Assembly: GCA_025056735.1 (NCBI GenBank)
Contig: JANWVR010000104.1
Span: 1 to 64,000, forward strand
Reading direction: 5' to 3'
Source of the DNA: Saprospiraceae bacterium
Lineage (GTDB): Bacteria > Bacteroidota > Bacteroidia > Chitinophagales > Saprospiraceae
DNA length: 64,000 nt
Shown: piece after piece, positions 25,962-37,040 of the stretch
Numbering within the stretch: the first letter of the stretch is position 1
Layout of the letters: every line of letters starts with the position of its first letter
Program-made: the position numbers and the translations under genes
The notes under the pieces: model-generated
Database searches by the model: none
What the model saw: only the letters and a program-made list of their open reading frames with translations
Told to the model about the DNA's origin: nothing

Positions 25962-26090
25962 GCCTTGCCGAGGTTGACAGTCGTTTTATAGAAAACATTG
26001 TCAGCGTCCCACCTGTCGGCTCGGGCCTTTTACAAGCGCTCCATTCTTGGGACAAACTTTTACTCCTGACATCGGGCGCTTATCCATAAT

Positions 26091-26176
26091 GTGATGTTTG
26101 TCAGGATATTAGATGAAATACGGGGGAAACCAGCCCGTTTCACCCGATGAATCGGGCGGTTACAGGATGTTCGATG
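26091..26176 (+). repeat. Dispersed ~86-nt palindromic repeat, copy C
   Basis: Starts GTGATGTTTGTCAGGAT, core CACCCGATGAATCGGGCGG, ends TTACAGGATGTTCGATG. It sits alone in the 293-nt gap between the giant protein gene and the convergent fadH; I see nothing else in that gap. Confidence 0.8.
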
Positions 26177-26254
26177 TGCCCGCTGCGAAATAGGGCTGTT
26201 TCCTGAAGTAAACAGTGCCCTGCCTCGCCTGCGTGAGGTCAACGTTGTGGCGCT

Positions 26255-28291
<2,037 letters not shown>

Positions 28292-28378
28292 TCAGGGCAG
28301 GCTGAGAAGGCGCCTTTGGCGCGTCGTTATCGTTGTTATTGCCAGCAACAATTGAGGGCAAAAAAAGGATAACTTTCG

Positions 28379-29728
28379 CTAACGGGCGAACTGGAGGCGT
28401 TGCAGCAGCTGATCGGCCAGGCATTGGCCGGCGCGTCGTCCCTCCTCGCAGGAGCGTCGGAAATGAATACCGCCGAGCATAGGCGCAAAGACGGCCTCTT
28501 CAGCGGCCTGGCGGACGGCGCCGAAGGTGCGTTCGGGCAGGACGAAGGGGCCGCCGTCGGGCGTGAAGAGGAGGCTGCCGGAGTGCGTGCGGTCCACAAG
28601 GCCGCTATCGCCCAGATACCGGATGATGATGTGTGCGCTGGCGGCAGCTATGGCAGCGCCCTCGCTGGGGTATTCCGGGTGTGCCGGAGTGAAAATGGAG
28701 GGTCGCCAGTTAGGGTCTATATTTTCCTGGATGTACGTGATGGGGCGCAGCAGGAAATACTGGTATTTGACTGACCAGCACAGCAAAGCGGCGTCGGCGG
28801 CAGCCAGGCCGAGCAGGCAGTACAGTTGGGCGCAGTCGACTAAGTGATTGCCGCCGCGTTCGAGCAATTGGCGGGCAATGTTGAACCAGTGGCCGGCAGC
28901 AGTACTGGAGCGACCCGGGCCATCTTCCCAATGAAAAGCAACAAGGCGGTTTGCAGTAGTTTTTGGGATATTGGCCACTTCCTGGGCCTGCAGGTACCAG
29001 GAGCTGTTGCTGTTTATGGCGTAGGGCGGCGGCGCCGGCGGCAGGCAGGTGGTGTTGGGTTCCCAGACGAAGGTGTTGACCTGGCGCCAGAGCGGTTCTA
29101 CAGATGTTTGGCCGGGCGCTGAGGGGGTCCAGTATTGGGGGTGGCCATCATCGCGGGGTGGGAGGGCCGGGGTGATCTGGCGCAGGCCGATGCGACCATC
29201 GCGTCGAGCGCGCGCGGCGATTGCTGCGGCGATGCGTCCGCCCAGAAGACGAGAGTCCTGGCGAACGCGCTCGCTGATGCCGCGCCGGACGAGGGTATCC
29301 TCTTGCGCGGCGGCAAGCACTTCTAAAGCCGAACGCTGGTTGTTAGGCATGTTTTCCAACACTTCGGGTAATACGTTGCGCATGGCTGTGCAAAGCACAA
29401 TTCCCCAGTCGTATACCCTGTTGGGGTCGAATGCGGGCGCTTCATAGTCGCGAATCTGGCCGCTCAGGCTTGTGCTGTTAGCCACGCCATGGCAAATGGC
29501 TTCCCAGGCAGTCAGGCCTACGTAACCGAGAACGCGAGCGGCTTCGGGAGGGCTAAGGTGCTGCTCTTGAATGGAGGAAAGGGTCAGGGCTATCCAGTCG
29601 TTGAGAAGGCGGCCTTCGTAGCGCTGGGCTTGATAGGTCAGGTGTGCGGATGCCGATGGGCTTTTCTCCCGCTGGCAGGCGAGCCACAGCAACGTAAACA
29701 GTATAAAAAATGCGCCGACTTTTCTCAT
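28379..29728 (-). CDS. Vanadium-haloperoxidase/PAP2-fold lipoprotein with altered active site
   Basis: A 449-residue lipoprotein (signal LFTLLWLAC, lipid-anchored Cys18) with the all-helical vanadium-dependent haloperoxidase/PAP2 fold. Motif 1 is intact: KYQYFLLRPI gives Lys321 and Arg328. Motif 2, normally PSGH or PSAH, reads PSEG (354-357): the Ser is kept but the expected His is absent. Motif 3 reads APMLGGIHFR: the His (422) is kept but the Arg normally six residues earlier is Pro416. Two of the residues that bind vanadate/phosphate or act as acid-base are thus missing, assuming this alignment is right. The protein may bind oxyanions or have lost catalysis. It may be co-transcribed with fadH (90 nt gap). 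Confidence 0.82.
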   Translation of the reverse strand: MRKVGAFFILFTLLWLACQREKSPSASAHLTYQAQRYEGRLLNDWIALTLSSIQEQHLSPPEAARVLGYVGLTAWEAICHGVANSTSLSGQIRDYEAPAFDPNRVYDWGIVLCTAMRNVLPEVLENMPNNQRSALEVLAAAQEDTLVRRGISERVRQDSRLLGGRIAAAIAARARRDGRIGLRQITPALPPRDDGHPQYWTPSAPGQTSVEPLWRQVNTFVWEPNTTCLPPAPPPYAINSNSSWYLQAQEVANIPKTTANRLVAFHWEDGPGRSSTAAGHWFNIARQLLERGGNHLVDCAQLYCLLGLAAADAALLCWSVKYQYFLLRPITYIQENIDPNWRPSIFTPAHPEYPSEGAAIAAASAHIIIRYLGDSGLVDRTHSGSLLFTPDGGPFVLPERTFGAVRQAAEEAVFAPMLGGIHFRRSCEEGRRAGQCLADQLLQRLQFAR

Positions 29729-30012
29729 GATACGGATTGATGATGCAAAGTTCGCGCTTTTTCGCCATACGGCGGTTAATTCCCTGCGCCGTTAGACATT
29801 CTGGCCGCATTGAACGTTTTCCAAATGCAAAGGCCTACGCGCATTTGGATGATATAAGGGCAAATATTTTGCCAGCCTTTACCCGTCTGTTTTGTCGCCT
29901 GCCAGACAGGAAGCAGCGCAGCACGGGTTTCCAGGCCGCCTGATGGGCAAAAATCGCCTAGCTGGTACGGAAATTGCCCTTTTTTAAATCTACTACGCTA
30001 CACACATACGCT

Positions 30013-30690
30013 ATGACCAGTCCTGCAGTGAGAACGCTCAGCGTCGTTATTGCCGACCCGCAGCCCATCTTCGTGGAGGGCCTACAACAAGCGCTTTCTC
30101 TGGGGAGCAGCCACTACCGCTTTGACATCCGCGGCGTGGCGGCCCAGTTCTCTGACCTGTCGCCTCTGCTTTTTCAGGAGCAGCCCAACTTATTGCTGTT
30201 GGATATCATGCTGCTGGGCGGAGAGGTGGCGCAATCGTTAGCGGGTCTGCGAAAAGCATATCCTTACGGGCGCATTTTGCTCTTCACGTACAACGACGAC
30301 GTACGGTTGCTGAAAGCCGCTCTTCGCGGCGGCGCCGACGGCGTTATCCTCAAATCCGCTTCTGCCGAGGAGGTTTTCTCTGCTGTAGAGGAGATTTTAT
30401 CGGGAAAAACCTACTTAGGCCCGGGCCTGACGCTTAACGAGCACATGGCTGGTTTGGGCATGGACCCTACCCTACCCGACACGCGCTTTGCCCGAAAATA
30501 CGGCCTGACGCGCCGCGAAATGGAAGTGCTGCGCTACATCGCGCAGGTTATGAGCAACAAGGAGATTGCCCAGCAGCTCTTCATCAGCGACCAGACCGTC
30601 AGCGTGCATCGCAAGAACATCATGCGAAAGCTCAAAGTGAATAACACGGCCAGCGTCGTCAAAATTGCGCTGGAAAATCACTTAGTCTGA
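30013..30690 (+). CDS. NarL/LuxR-family response regulator
   Basis: A 225-residue two-domain regulator from the ATG at 30013 (an earlier in-frame start would add 13 residues). The N-terminal receiver has an acidic Asp in VVIADPQPIF, the phospho-acceptor Asp in LLLLDIMLL, Thr in LLFTYNDD and Lys in GVILKSAS. The C-terminal LuxR helix-turn-helix is LTRREMEVLRYIAQVMSNKE followed by IAQQLFISDQTVSVHRKNIM. No histidine kinase is adjacent, so it is an orphan. It is followed by a terminator and then by the 1452-residue secreted protein, so any regulatory link to that gene is only suggested by position. Confidence 0.93.
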   Translation: MTSPAVRTLSVVIADPQPIFVEGLQQALSLGSSHYRFDIRGVAAQFSDLSPLLFQEQPNLLLLDIMLLGGEVAQSLAGLRKAYPYGRILLFTYNDDVRLLKAALRGGADGVILKSASAEEVFSAVEEILSGKTYLGPGLTLNEHMAGLGMDPTLPDTRFARKYGLTRREMEVLRYIAQVMSNKEIAQQLFISDQTVSVHRKNIMRKLKVNNTASVVKIALENHLV

Positions 30691-30713
30691 CGTTCCCTCG
30701 AAAAATTGGCACA

Positions 30714-30769
30714 AAACCTGCCTTCTCTCTGCCGTAAAAAAAATGGCGGGAGGAGGCAGGTTTATTTTT
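30714..30769 (+). terminator. Terminator after the response regulator
   Basis: Near-perfect ~19-bp stem from AAACCTGCC (30714-30722) to GGCAGGTTT (30755-30763), followed by ATTTTTA. Confidence 0.75.
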
Positions 30770-30901
30770 AGGGAATAAGGCATTCTTTTTGCAGCGAGCA
30801 AGACATTTGTATAAAACAACCGACCTTTATCCCAGGATTCAGGGCATCGTCCCTCCCGCATAATCTCACATCTCATGGTTCCATTTATCTACCTTAATCA
30901 C

Positions 30902-33900
30902 ATGAATCAGAATCGCTTTACTCTAACCGTTTTCGGGTGGCTGCTGCTGGCTTTGCTGGCCTTTGGCGCAGCCACACCCGCCCAGGCGCAATGCACGATG
31001 ACCTGCAACAATTTCGTGCAGATTTCCTTGGACCAGGACTGCGAAGTGGCCATAGACCCGGACATGATCTTAGAAGGCAACGGTTGTCCAAACGGCAACT
31101 TTGTCGTCGAGATTCGGGTCAACGGCGTGTGGGTGCCTGGCATTGTCAACGCCAACCACATCAACCAGACGCTGCAAGTGCGCGTGCGCGAGCTGAACAG
31201 CGGCAATAGCTGCTGGGGCTACATTTTAGTGCAGGACAAGCTCGCCCCCCAGATCACCTGCACAAACATCACGCTGGCCTGCGGCATTACCAATTACACG
31301 CCGCAGTACTTGCAAAACGAGCTCAACATCAGCGCTGCCTACCCGAATGTGGTGGAAAACTGCGGCAATACCACCCTGTCGTACATTGACCAGTTTACCG
31401 ATCTGCCCTGCAACGGTACCATCAATGGCCTGACCAACATCAGCGCCTATGTGCGCCGCACCTGGACAGCTGTGGACCAGAGTGGCAATTCGGCTTCGTG
31501 CACACAATTTATTTATTTCCAGCGCCGCAGTGTCAATGTGGTGCAGTTCCCGGCCGACATAACGATCTCTTGCGAAAACCCTAACACACACCCGTCCAAT
31601 ACGGGCGTGCCGTTCATTACTGAATTTGGCCGGCAATTCCCGCTCTTCCCGCAAAACACGTTCTGCGAGCTGAGCATTACCTACACTGACCAGACACTGC
31701 CCATCTGCGACGGCTCGCGCAAAATCCTGCGTACCTGGACGGTGCTCGACTGGTGCCTGCCCACTAACCCGGGCACAAACCCTCGCCAGCACCTGCAAAT
31801 CGTCAAAGTCCAGGACGACGAAGGGCCCGTGGTAGATTGCCCGGAAAACATTACCGTCAACACGAACCCGCAAAACTGCGTGCGCGACCTCGACCTGCCG
31901 GATGTGATGATCGAAGACAACTGCTCGCGCATCAAGGATATCTGGGCCGAATACACGGTGAACGGTATTGGCCGAACGCTGGCGGGCAAACTGCAGAATT
32001 TTCCGGGCAACAACCCCTGGCTGCCCGATACCTTGGGCGTGTTCGGTGTGGCGCAAGGGCTGCCGTTGGGCAACACGCTCATGCGCTACGTAATACGCGA
32101 CGACTGTGGCAATACCTCGACCTGTCAGTTCCTCATCACCGTGGCCGACCAGACGCCGCCCAACGCAGTATGTGTCGAGTTCACCAAAGTGTCCTTAGGC
32201 TCTTCGGGCGTATCCTTAGTGAACGCCAGCACCTTTGACAAAGGCTCCTACGACAACTGCTCGCCGACAGTGCGCTTCAAAGCGCGCCGTATGAACCCCA
32301 ACAGTTGCCAGGCCAACGACCGCTTCTACGATCAGGTGCGCTTCTGCTGCGAAGATGTGGGCAAAAGCATCACGGTCATCCTGCGCGTTTACGACATCTC
32401 GGTGCCCAGCGGCGAAGTGTCGCTCGAATTCGGCGAAGACAACGCCAACGACTGCATGATCCAGGTAACCGTAGAGGACAAACTCAAGCCCACCTGCACC
32501 GCACCGAGCAACGTCACGGTATCGTGTAAAAACTTTGACCCGTCGCTGTCGAAATACGGCACTGTGCAAGGCACCGATAACTGCTGCATAGACAGCAGTT
32601 GCGCTGAATTAGTCAACCTGGCTCAGTTCGATACGCTGTGCAACCGCGGCACCATCACGCGCGTTTTCTGCGTCAGAGATTGCGCCGGCAATTCGCAAAC
32701 CTGCTCACAGCGCATCTTCGTTACCTACGAGCAGGATTACTTCGTCCGCTTCCCTAACGACGCCATCGTTACTGCCTGCGACGGTACGGGCAACTACGGC
32801 CAGCCTACCTTCTTCGGCAAAGACTGCGAGGCACTGGCGGTGTCACACCAGGATGAAATTTTTACCGTTGTGCCTGACGCTTGCTTCCTCATCGAGCGCA
32901 CGTGGACGGTCATTAACTGGTGCAGCTATAACCCAAATCAAGGGCTGACGAACGTACCCAATCCGGAGCCCAATTCTATTGCTAACCACCCGTCTAATTT
33001 ACCTGGCCCTACGGTGTCGCCCGCCGGCACACCCGCGCCTTGGGCGCCTACTGTCGTCTCGATTACGCCAGGCGCACCGCCGACCAACTACTCCACCTAC
33101 TGGAGCACAACGACCAACGGCTATCGCTATAAGCAGATCATCAAAATCATTGATAACCAGAAACCTATTCTCGAAAACTGCAAGGCCAGCCCGGACACCG
33201 TGTGCGACCTGACGAACAACGATGCCAACCTGTGGAATGCCATGTACTGGTGGGATGCCACCACGGGCAGCCATGACCTGTGCGAGAGCCCGACCGACCT
33301 GAGCGTTACGGCTACCGACCTGTGCTCGGGCGCTAACGTTAACTTCCGATACCTCTTGTGCTTAGACCTCAATGGCGATGGCACTCGGGAAACCATCATC
33401 AGCAGTACACAGACGGGCTTAGGCGGCTTAGGATGGAACCGCGTCAACTTCAACAACGCCTTCAATCCCAACTACACCGGCGGCGAGGCGCGCGAATTTG
33501 ACTTCCGCCCGGTGCCACCCAACCAGAAGTACGGCTTTGCCCTACAGGTAACCACCAGCGGCAATAAGCGCACTGCCGCCGTCCGCTGGAACACGCAGCA
33601 GTCGCCCAACACGTTCGTCGTGCCTGAGCTGCCCTATGGCTCGCACAAGATCATCTGGTACGTGGACGACGGCTGTGGCAACGAACGCACCTGCGAGTGG
33701 GTCTTCGAGGTGAAAGACTGCAAGAAACCGACCATCGTTTGCAGAAACATCAGCGTCAACATCATGCCGACGAAGATGATCACCCTCAATGCAGCTGACT
33801 TTCTGCAATCCACTTCCGACAACTGCACGCCTGCAGATAAGCTGGTAACCGCCATCCGCAAAAAAGGGCAGGGCCAGGGCTTCCCGACGCTTCCTAACGG

Positions 33901-35260
33901 CCAGCCGCAAAAGACAGTAACCTACACGTGCAGCGATTTGGGGCCGCAAGAGGTGGAAATCTGGTCGCGGGATCTGGCGGGCAATGCCGATTTCTGCATC
34001 GCTACCGTCAACGTTCAGGATAACATGAGCGCCTGTAGCAGCCAAAACGCCAGCGTGGCCGGTGTGCTGAAAACCGAGAAAAACGAAGGTCTTGCTTATG
34101 CTGAAGTCAAACTGAATGTCGCCGTCGGAGGGCTCCCGCCTGCAGAAGCCTTTGCCATGACCGACAACGATGGCCACTATGCCTTCCCAGGCGCCATACC
34201 CACGGGCGCCTCGTACGAACTCACACCTATTAAAGATAATGACGCGCTTAACGGCGTCTCGACGTTCGACCTGCTGCTCATCAACAAGCACATCCTCGGC
34301 CTCGAGCCGCTCAACAGCCCGTATAAAATGATCGCTGCCGATGCCAACAATAGCCGCTCCGTTACCACATTTGACTTGGTGGAGCTGCGCAAACTTATTC
34401 TCGGCATCTACACCGAACTGCCCGCTGCGCCCAGCTGGCGCTTTGTGCCTGTTGATTTCGATTTTCCCGACCCGACCAACCCGTTCAAAACGCTCTTCCC
34501 AGAGCACATCTCGAACACGAATGCACTCGCCGACCGCCTCCATGAAAATTTCATAGCCATTAAAATAGGCGATGTCAACGGCAGCGCTGTGGCCAACGCC
34601 ACCTCCGCTGAGGAGCGCACCAGCGGCACAAGCTTCCTGACCTCAGACGAGCGCCGCGTCAAAGCTGGCGAGGTGTTTACTGTCGCTTTCCAGCCCGAAT
34701 CCGCAGCTGCTTATCAGTTCACTTTGGCCCACCCGGACTTAGATCTCATAGACATCCTGCCGGGCGAAGCACTCTCGCGCGACCACTTTGCCGTCTTCAG
34801 CCAGGAGCGCGCCCTGACGGCAGCCCTCGACCGCAGCACGGGCTTTGCCCTGCAATTCCGCGCCCGTCGCGACGGCATCCTTAGCCAGATGCTGCACCTA
34901 AGCAACCACATTACCCGCACTGAAGCCTACAGCGCCGACGGTCAGAAAAAATCCCTTGCTCTACGCTTCAACAACGGCCCGGCTCTCGCTCCAGAAGCAG
35001 CATTTGAACTGTTGCAAAACACGCCTAACCCGGTGCGCGAGTTTACGACTATCGTCTTCTCGTTACCGCAGGCCACTGAGGCAACGCTGACCATCACCGA
35101 CGCTGAGGGCCGCCTGATTAAGCGCATCAAAGGCCAATTCTCAGCCGGCCTCAACAGCACGGTGTTGCAGCGCGCCGAACTGCCCGCCGGGCTGCTGTTT
35201 TATCAGCTCGATACGCCTACGCACAGCGCAACTAAGAAAATGTTTGTGATGCAAGAATAG
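30902..35260 (+). CDS. Large T9SS-secreted protein with dockerin-like repeats
   Basis: A 1452-residue secreted protein. The start at 30902 gives a clean signal peptide (MNQNRFTLTVFGWLLLALLA, ending AQAQC); an ATG at 30875 would add nine residues. Residues ~25-1050 are repeated HYR-like and Cys-rich beta modules, recognisable by VDQSGNSASC, VADQTPPNAVC and VQDDEGPVVDCPENI. Residues ~1051-1114 resemble a carboxypeptidase-regulatory/CnaB-like fold (AGVLKTEKNEGLAYAEVKL). Residues ~1110-1170 contain two dockerin-like calcium-loop repeats, NGVSTFDLLLINKHILGL and SRSVTTFDLVELRKLILGI. The last ~85 residues (LLQNTPNPVREFTTIVFSLP) are a type A T9SS sorting domain. It is probably a cell-surface or secreted structural protein; no catalytic domain is evident. 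A terminator follows the stop. Confidence 0.92.
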   Translation: MNQNRFTLTVFGWLLLALLAFGAATPAQAQCTMTCNNFVQISLDQDCEVAIDPDMILEGNGCPNGNFVVEIRVNGVWVPGIVNANHINQTLQVRVRELNSGNSCWGYILVQDKLAPQITCTNITLACGITNYTPQYLQNELNISAAYPNVVENCGNTTLSYIDQFTDLPCNGTINGLTNISAYVRRTWTAVDQSGNSASCTQFIYFQRRSVNVVQFPADITISCENPNTHPSNTGVPFITEFGRQFPLFPQNTFCELSITYTDQTLPICDGSRKILRTWTVLDWCLPTNPGTNPRQHLQIVKVQDDEGPVVDCPENITVNTNPQNCVRDLDLPDVMIEDNCSRIKDIWAEYTVNGIGRTLAGKLQNFPGNNPWLPDTLGVFGVAQGLPLGNTLMRYVIRDDCGNTSTCQFLITVADQTPPNAVCVEFTKVSLGSSGVSLVNASTFDKGSYDNCSPTVRFKARRMNPNSCQANDRFYDQVRFCCEDVGKSITVILRVYDISVPSGEVSLEFGEDNANDCMIQVTVEDKLKPTCTAPSNVTVSCKNFDPSLSKYGTVQGTDNCCIDSSCAELVNLAQFDTLCNRGTITRVFCVRDCAGNSQTCSQRIFVTYEQDYFVRFPNDAIVTACDGTGNYGQPTFFGKDCEALAVSHQDEIFTVVPDACFLIERTWTVINWCSYNPNQGLTNVPNPEPNSIANHPSNLPGPTVSPAGTPAPWAPTVVSITPGAPPTNYSTYWSTTTNGYRYKQIIKIIDNQKPILENCKASPDTVCDLTNNDANLWNAMYWWDATTGSHDLCESPTDLSVTATDLCSGANVNFRYLLCLDLNGDGTRETIISSTQTGLGGLGWNRVNFNNAFNPNYTGGEAREFDFRPVPPNQKYGFALQVTTSGNKRTAAVRWNTQQSPNTFVVPELPYGSHKIIWYVDDGCGNERTCEWVFEVKDCKKPTIVCRNISVNIMPTKMITLNAADFLQSTSDNCTPADKLVTAIRKKGQGQGFPTLPNGQPQKTVTYTCSDLGPQEVEIWSRDLAGNADFCIATVNVQDNMSACSSQNASVAGVLKTEKNEGLAYAEVKLNVAVGGLPPAEAFAMTDNDGHYAFPGAIPTGASYELTPIKDNDALNGVSTFDLLLINKHILGLEPLNSPYKMIAADANNSRSVTTFDLVELRKLILGIYTELPAAPSWRFVPVDFDFPDPTNPFKTLFPEHISNTNALADRLHENFIAIKIGDVNGSAVANATSAEERTSGTSFLTSDERRVKAGEVFTVAFQPESAAAYQFTLAHPDLDLIDILPGEALSRDHFAVFSQERALTAALDRSTGFALQFRARRDGILSQMLHLSNHITRTEAYSADGQKKSLALRFNNGPALAPEAAFELLQNTPNPVREFTTIVFSLPQATEATLTITDAEGRLIKRIKGQFSAGLNSTVLQRAELPAGLLFYQLDTPTHSATKKMFVMQE

Positions 35261-35297
35261 GCACCCCGCGCGTGTCTGACTTAGAGAGAAGTTCGTC

Positions 35298-35345
35298 CAC
35301 TGGCCCGTCTTTGCAATTTATGCCGAGACGGGCCAGTGCCTTTAA
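35298..35345 (+). terminator. Terminator after the large T9SS protein gene
   Basis: Perfect 13-bp stem CACTGGCCCGTCT (35298-35310) / AGACGGGCCAGTG (35326-35338), followed by CCTTT. It may also act for rnpA on the minus strand, which ends at 35468. Confidence 0.7.
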
Positions 35346-35467
35346 ATAGCCCAGCCCCTCTGCAGGCTTCTAAGGAGTTGACGTGTCTGACGAGAAAAAG
35401 CCTGCGGGTCTGGCCATTCGCGCTGTGTCTAAGTGTTTGTTGGTGCAATAGCTGCTTTGCCCAGGCA

Positions 35468-35884
35468 TCAGGCTGTAGCCGGGTCGTTGACAGGCATTTT
35501 TTCAAAATAGTGGAGGAGTTTGCTCATGCTGTCAGTGAGTTGGTCAAAGGTGGGCGTCTCTTTGCCAACGAAGATGAGGAGGAGGGCGATATCCAGGTTT
35601 CGATGCTCCAGTGTCTGGTAGAGCAAGTGTTTGTGTAGCCGATAGGCTTCTCGCACCTGTCGGCGGATTCGGTTGCGTACTACGGCTTGGCGATATCGTC
35701 GCTTAGGCACGCTGACGGCTACCTGAGCGCGGTTGGTCTCGAAGCGCGCTGCTTGTCGCTCGGTTGGGGAGAGCGGCAGCCACACAACGCGCACCGGGAA
35801 AGCCATGAACGAGCGGCCTTCTTGGAATAGACGCCCCAAAAGTTTTCGGCTTCTGAGGCGTTCGCAGCGCTCAAATGTGTGCAT
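35468..35884 (-). CDS. rnpA: Ribonuclease P protein component
   Basis: A 138-residue basic protein that assists the RNase P RNA in 5' maturation of tRNAs. It shows the order expected for RnpA: an N-terminal segment (HTFERCERLRSRKLLGRLFQ), the RNR signature region KRRYRQAVVRNRIRRQVREA, and a C-terminal segment (LDIALLLIFVGKETPTFDQL). Position directly downstream of rpmH on the same strand confirms it. The ATG at 35884 is 123 nt after the rpmH stop, and a terminator-like hairpin lies in between, so rnpA expression depends on read-through or on its own promoter (a CATCTTTG sequence just before the start is a weak candidate). Confidence 0.93.
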   Translation of the reverse strand: MHTFERCERLRSRKLLGRLFQEGRSFMAFPVRVVWLPLSPTERQAARFETNRAQVAVSVPKRRYRQAVVRNRIRRQVREAYRLHKHLLYQTLEHRNLDIALLLIFVGKETPTFDQLTDSMSKLLHYFEKMPVNDPATA

Positions 35885-35921
35885 AGGACTACAAAGATGC
35901 GATGTGCAAGGCAGCGCAGGG

Positions 35922-35967
35922 CAAAAGCAAAGCCGTCAGCGTGCTTGCAGACGCGCTGACGGCTTTG
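35922..35967 (-). terminator. Terminator-like hairpin between rpmH and rnpA
   Basis: Perfect 14-bp stem CAAAGCCGTCAGCG (35928-35941) / CGCTGACGGCTTTG (35954-35967), 12-nt loop; on the minus strand it is followed by CTTTTGC. It lies 39 nt after the rpmH stop and 37 nt before the rnpA start. Confidence 0.75.
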
Positions 35968-36006
35968 AAAAACGGATAAAATTCCGTCCGAAAGGACGGC
36001 AGCCGT

Positions 36007-36162
36007 TTATTTCAAGCGTTTTTCGTCGGAGACGGTGAGCTTATAGCGGCCTTGTCTGCGGCGGCGGGCCAATACGCGGCGGCCATTTTTGGTGGCCATG
36101 CGGCTGCGAAATCCGTGCTTGTTTTTGCGCGCGCGTCGAGATGGTTGATAAGTGCGTTTCAT
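36007..36162 (-). CDS. rpmH: 50S ribosomal protein L34
   Basis: A 51-residue, very basic protein: it begins [20 protein letters not shown], continues [19 protein letters not shown] and ends DEKRLK. This is the universally conserved L34 sequence, a small protein of the large ribosomal subunit bound to 23S rRNA. Its adjacency to rnpA on the same strand is the usual bacterial arrangement. The gene is short enough to be missed by length-filtered gene calling. A TACCTTTG element 44 nt upstream on the minus strand is a likely -7 promoter box. The start ATG (36162-36160) and stop TAA (36009-36007) are unambiguous. Confidence 0.98.
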   Translation of the reverse strand: MKRTYQPSRRARKNKHGFRSRMATKNGRRVLARRRRQGRYKLTVSDEKRLK

Positions 36163-36205
36163 CGCTATTTTTTCAAAAAGTACGACTGGTCTGAAAAACG
36201 GGCTG

Positions 36206-36213
36206 CAAAGGTA
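36206..36213 (-). promoter_or_regulatory. -7 element for rpmH
   Basis: TACCTTTG on the minus strand, 43 nt before the rpmH ATG. The matching upstream TTTG is unclear (T-rich TTTTTCCC lies about 20 nt away). Confidence 0.5.
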
Positions 36214-36284
36214 AGGGCCTTCTTTGGGAAAAAAGCATTTTTAGAAAAAATGAAATTTTGGGCACGGGTCAATTAGCGCTTGTG

Positions 36285-36980
36285 TCAGTGGGCAGGTGGT
36301 TGGGTTTGGAGGCCAACCGCCCAAACAAAGGAGGGTATGGCTGGGCGTGGGGTGGGTTTTTCAAAGTACAATTGATAGGATTGGAAAGGCAGTTGTTTAC
36401 ATACCCAGCCGGTGGTTTCGCCGTTTCCGCCCGACCAATCGAACGGCTCAATGCGCAGGTGTTGGCGAAAATCGAGCGCTTTGAGGCCGTAGGCTTTGTA
36501 AAGGCTTTCCTTCGCCGTCCAGAAGATGTGCTGCAGTTCGAGTTGGATATCGGTAGCGAAGGTGCGCACGAAGTCGGTTTCCTCCTCGTGCAGGAAACGC
36601 GAGGCCAGTTGCGGCATTTTATCGGTCAGCACTTGCAGGTCGCAGCCGGCCGGGGTGTCGGCCAGCAAGGCGCCTACCAAGCCCTTTGAATGGCTCAGCG
36701 AACAGTATAGGCCATTTTTATCGGAAAAGAAGGGCTTGGCGAAGGCGTCTTTGTCTAAAGTCCATCGGTCTCCGTTGCCGGTAAGGAGATGGAGCAGGTA
36801 GCGCACGGCCAACCATTCCCGGCGTCGCAGGCCTTTGTAGCGCGCCAAGTCGGCCTCTTCGGCAGTGGTCAAGTGGAGGTGCTGCCGAAAAAATTCCTCC
36901 TCTTCGACGATGTGCCATACACCGAAGAGCGGCGGCTGCCGGTGAACAGCGGGGAGGTATCGGGTAAACAGCAAAGGCAT
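36285..36980 (-). CDS. 4'-phosphopantetheinyl transferase (Sfp type)
   Basis: A 231-residue protein that transfers the phosphopantetheine arm of CoA to carrier proteins. Motifs of the Sfp-type family are visible: FSDKNGLYCSLSHSKGLVG (P-loop-like region with SHS), AGCDLQ (equivalent of GxDxx, Mg/CoA binding) and FWTAKESLYKAYG (the WxxKEAxxKA signature). I chose the ATG at 36980 because a TACCTTTG box ends only 11 nt upstream; an in-frame ATG at 37010 lies upstream of that box. No PKS/NRPS genes are in the window, so it may serve acyl carrier protein or an unlinked pathway. Confidence 0.9.
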   Translation of the reverse strand: MPLLFTRYLPAVHRQPPLFGVWHIVEEEEFFRQHLHLTTAEEADLARYKGLRRREWLAVRYLLHLLTGNGDRWTLDKDAFAKPFFSDKNGLYCSLSHSKGLVGALLADTPAGCDLQVLTDKMPQLASRFLHEEETDFVRTFATDIQLELQHIFWTAKESLYKAYGLKALDFRQHLRIEPFDWSGGNGETTGWVCKQLPFQSYQLYFEKPTPRPAIPSFVWAVGLQTQPPAH

Positions 36981-36990
36981 AGTTGGCGGA

Positions 36991-36998
36991 CAAAGGTA
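36991..36998 (-). promoter_or_regulatory. -7 element very close to the PPTase start
   Basis: TACCTTTG on the minus strand ends 10 nt before the ATG at 36980, implying a leaderless or nearly leaderless mRNA. No good TTTG box is seen at the right distance. Confidence 0.4.
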
Positions 36999-37040
36999 CG
37001 CCTTGATCAAAATTTTTGTCTGATACTACCGTTCCATTGC

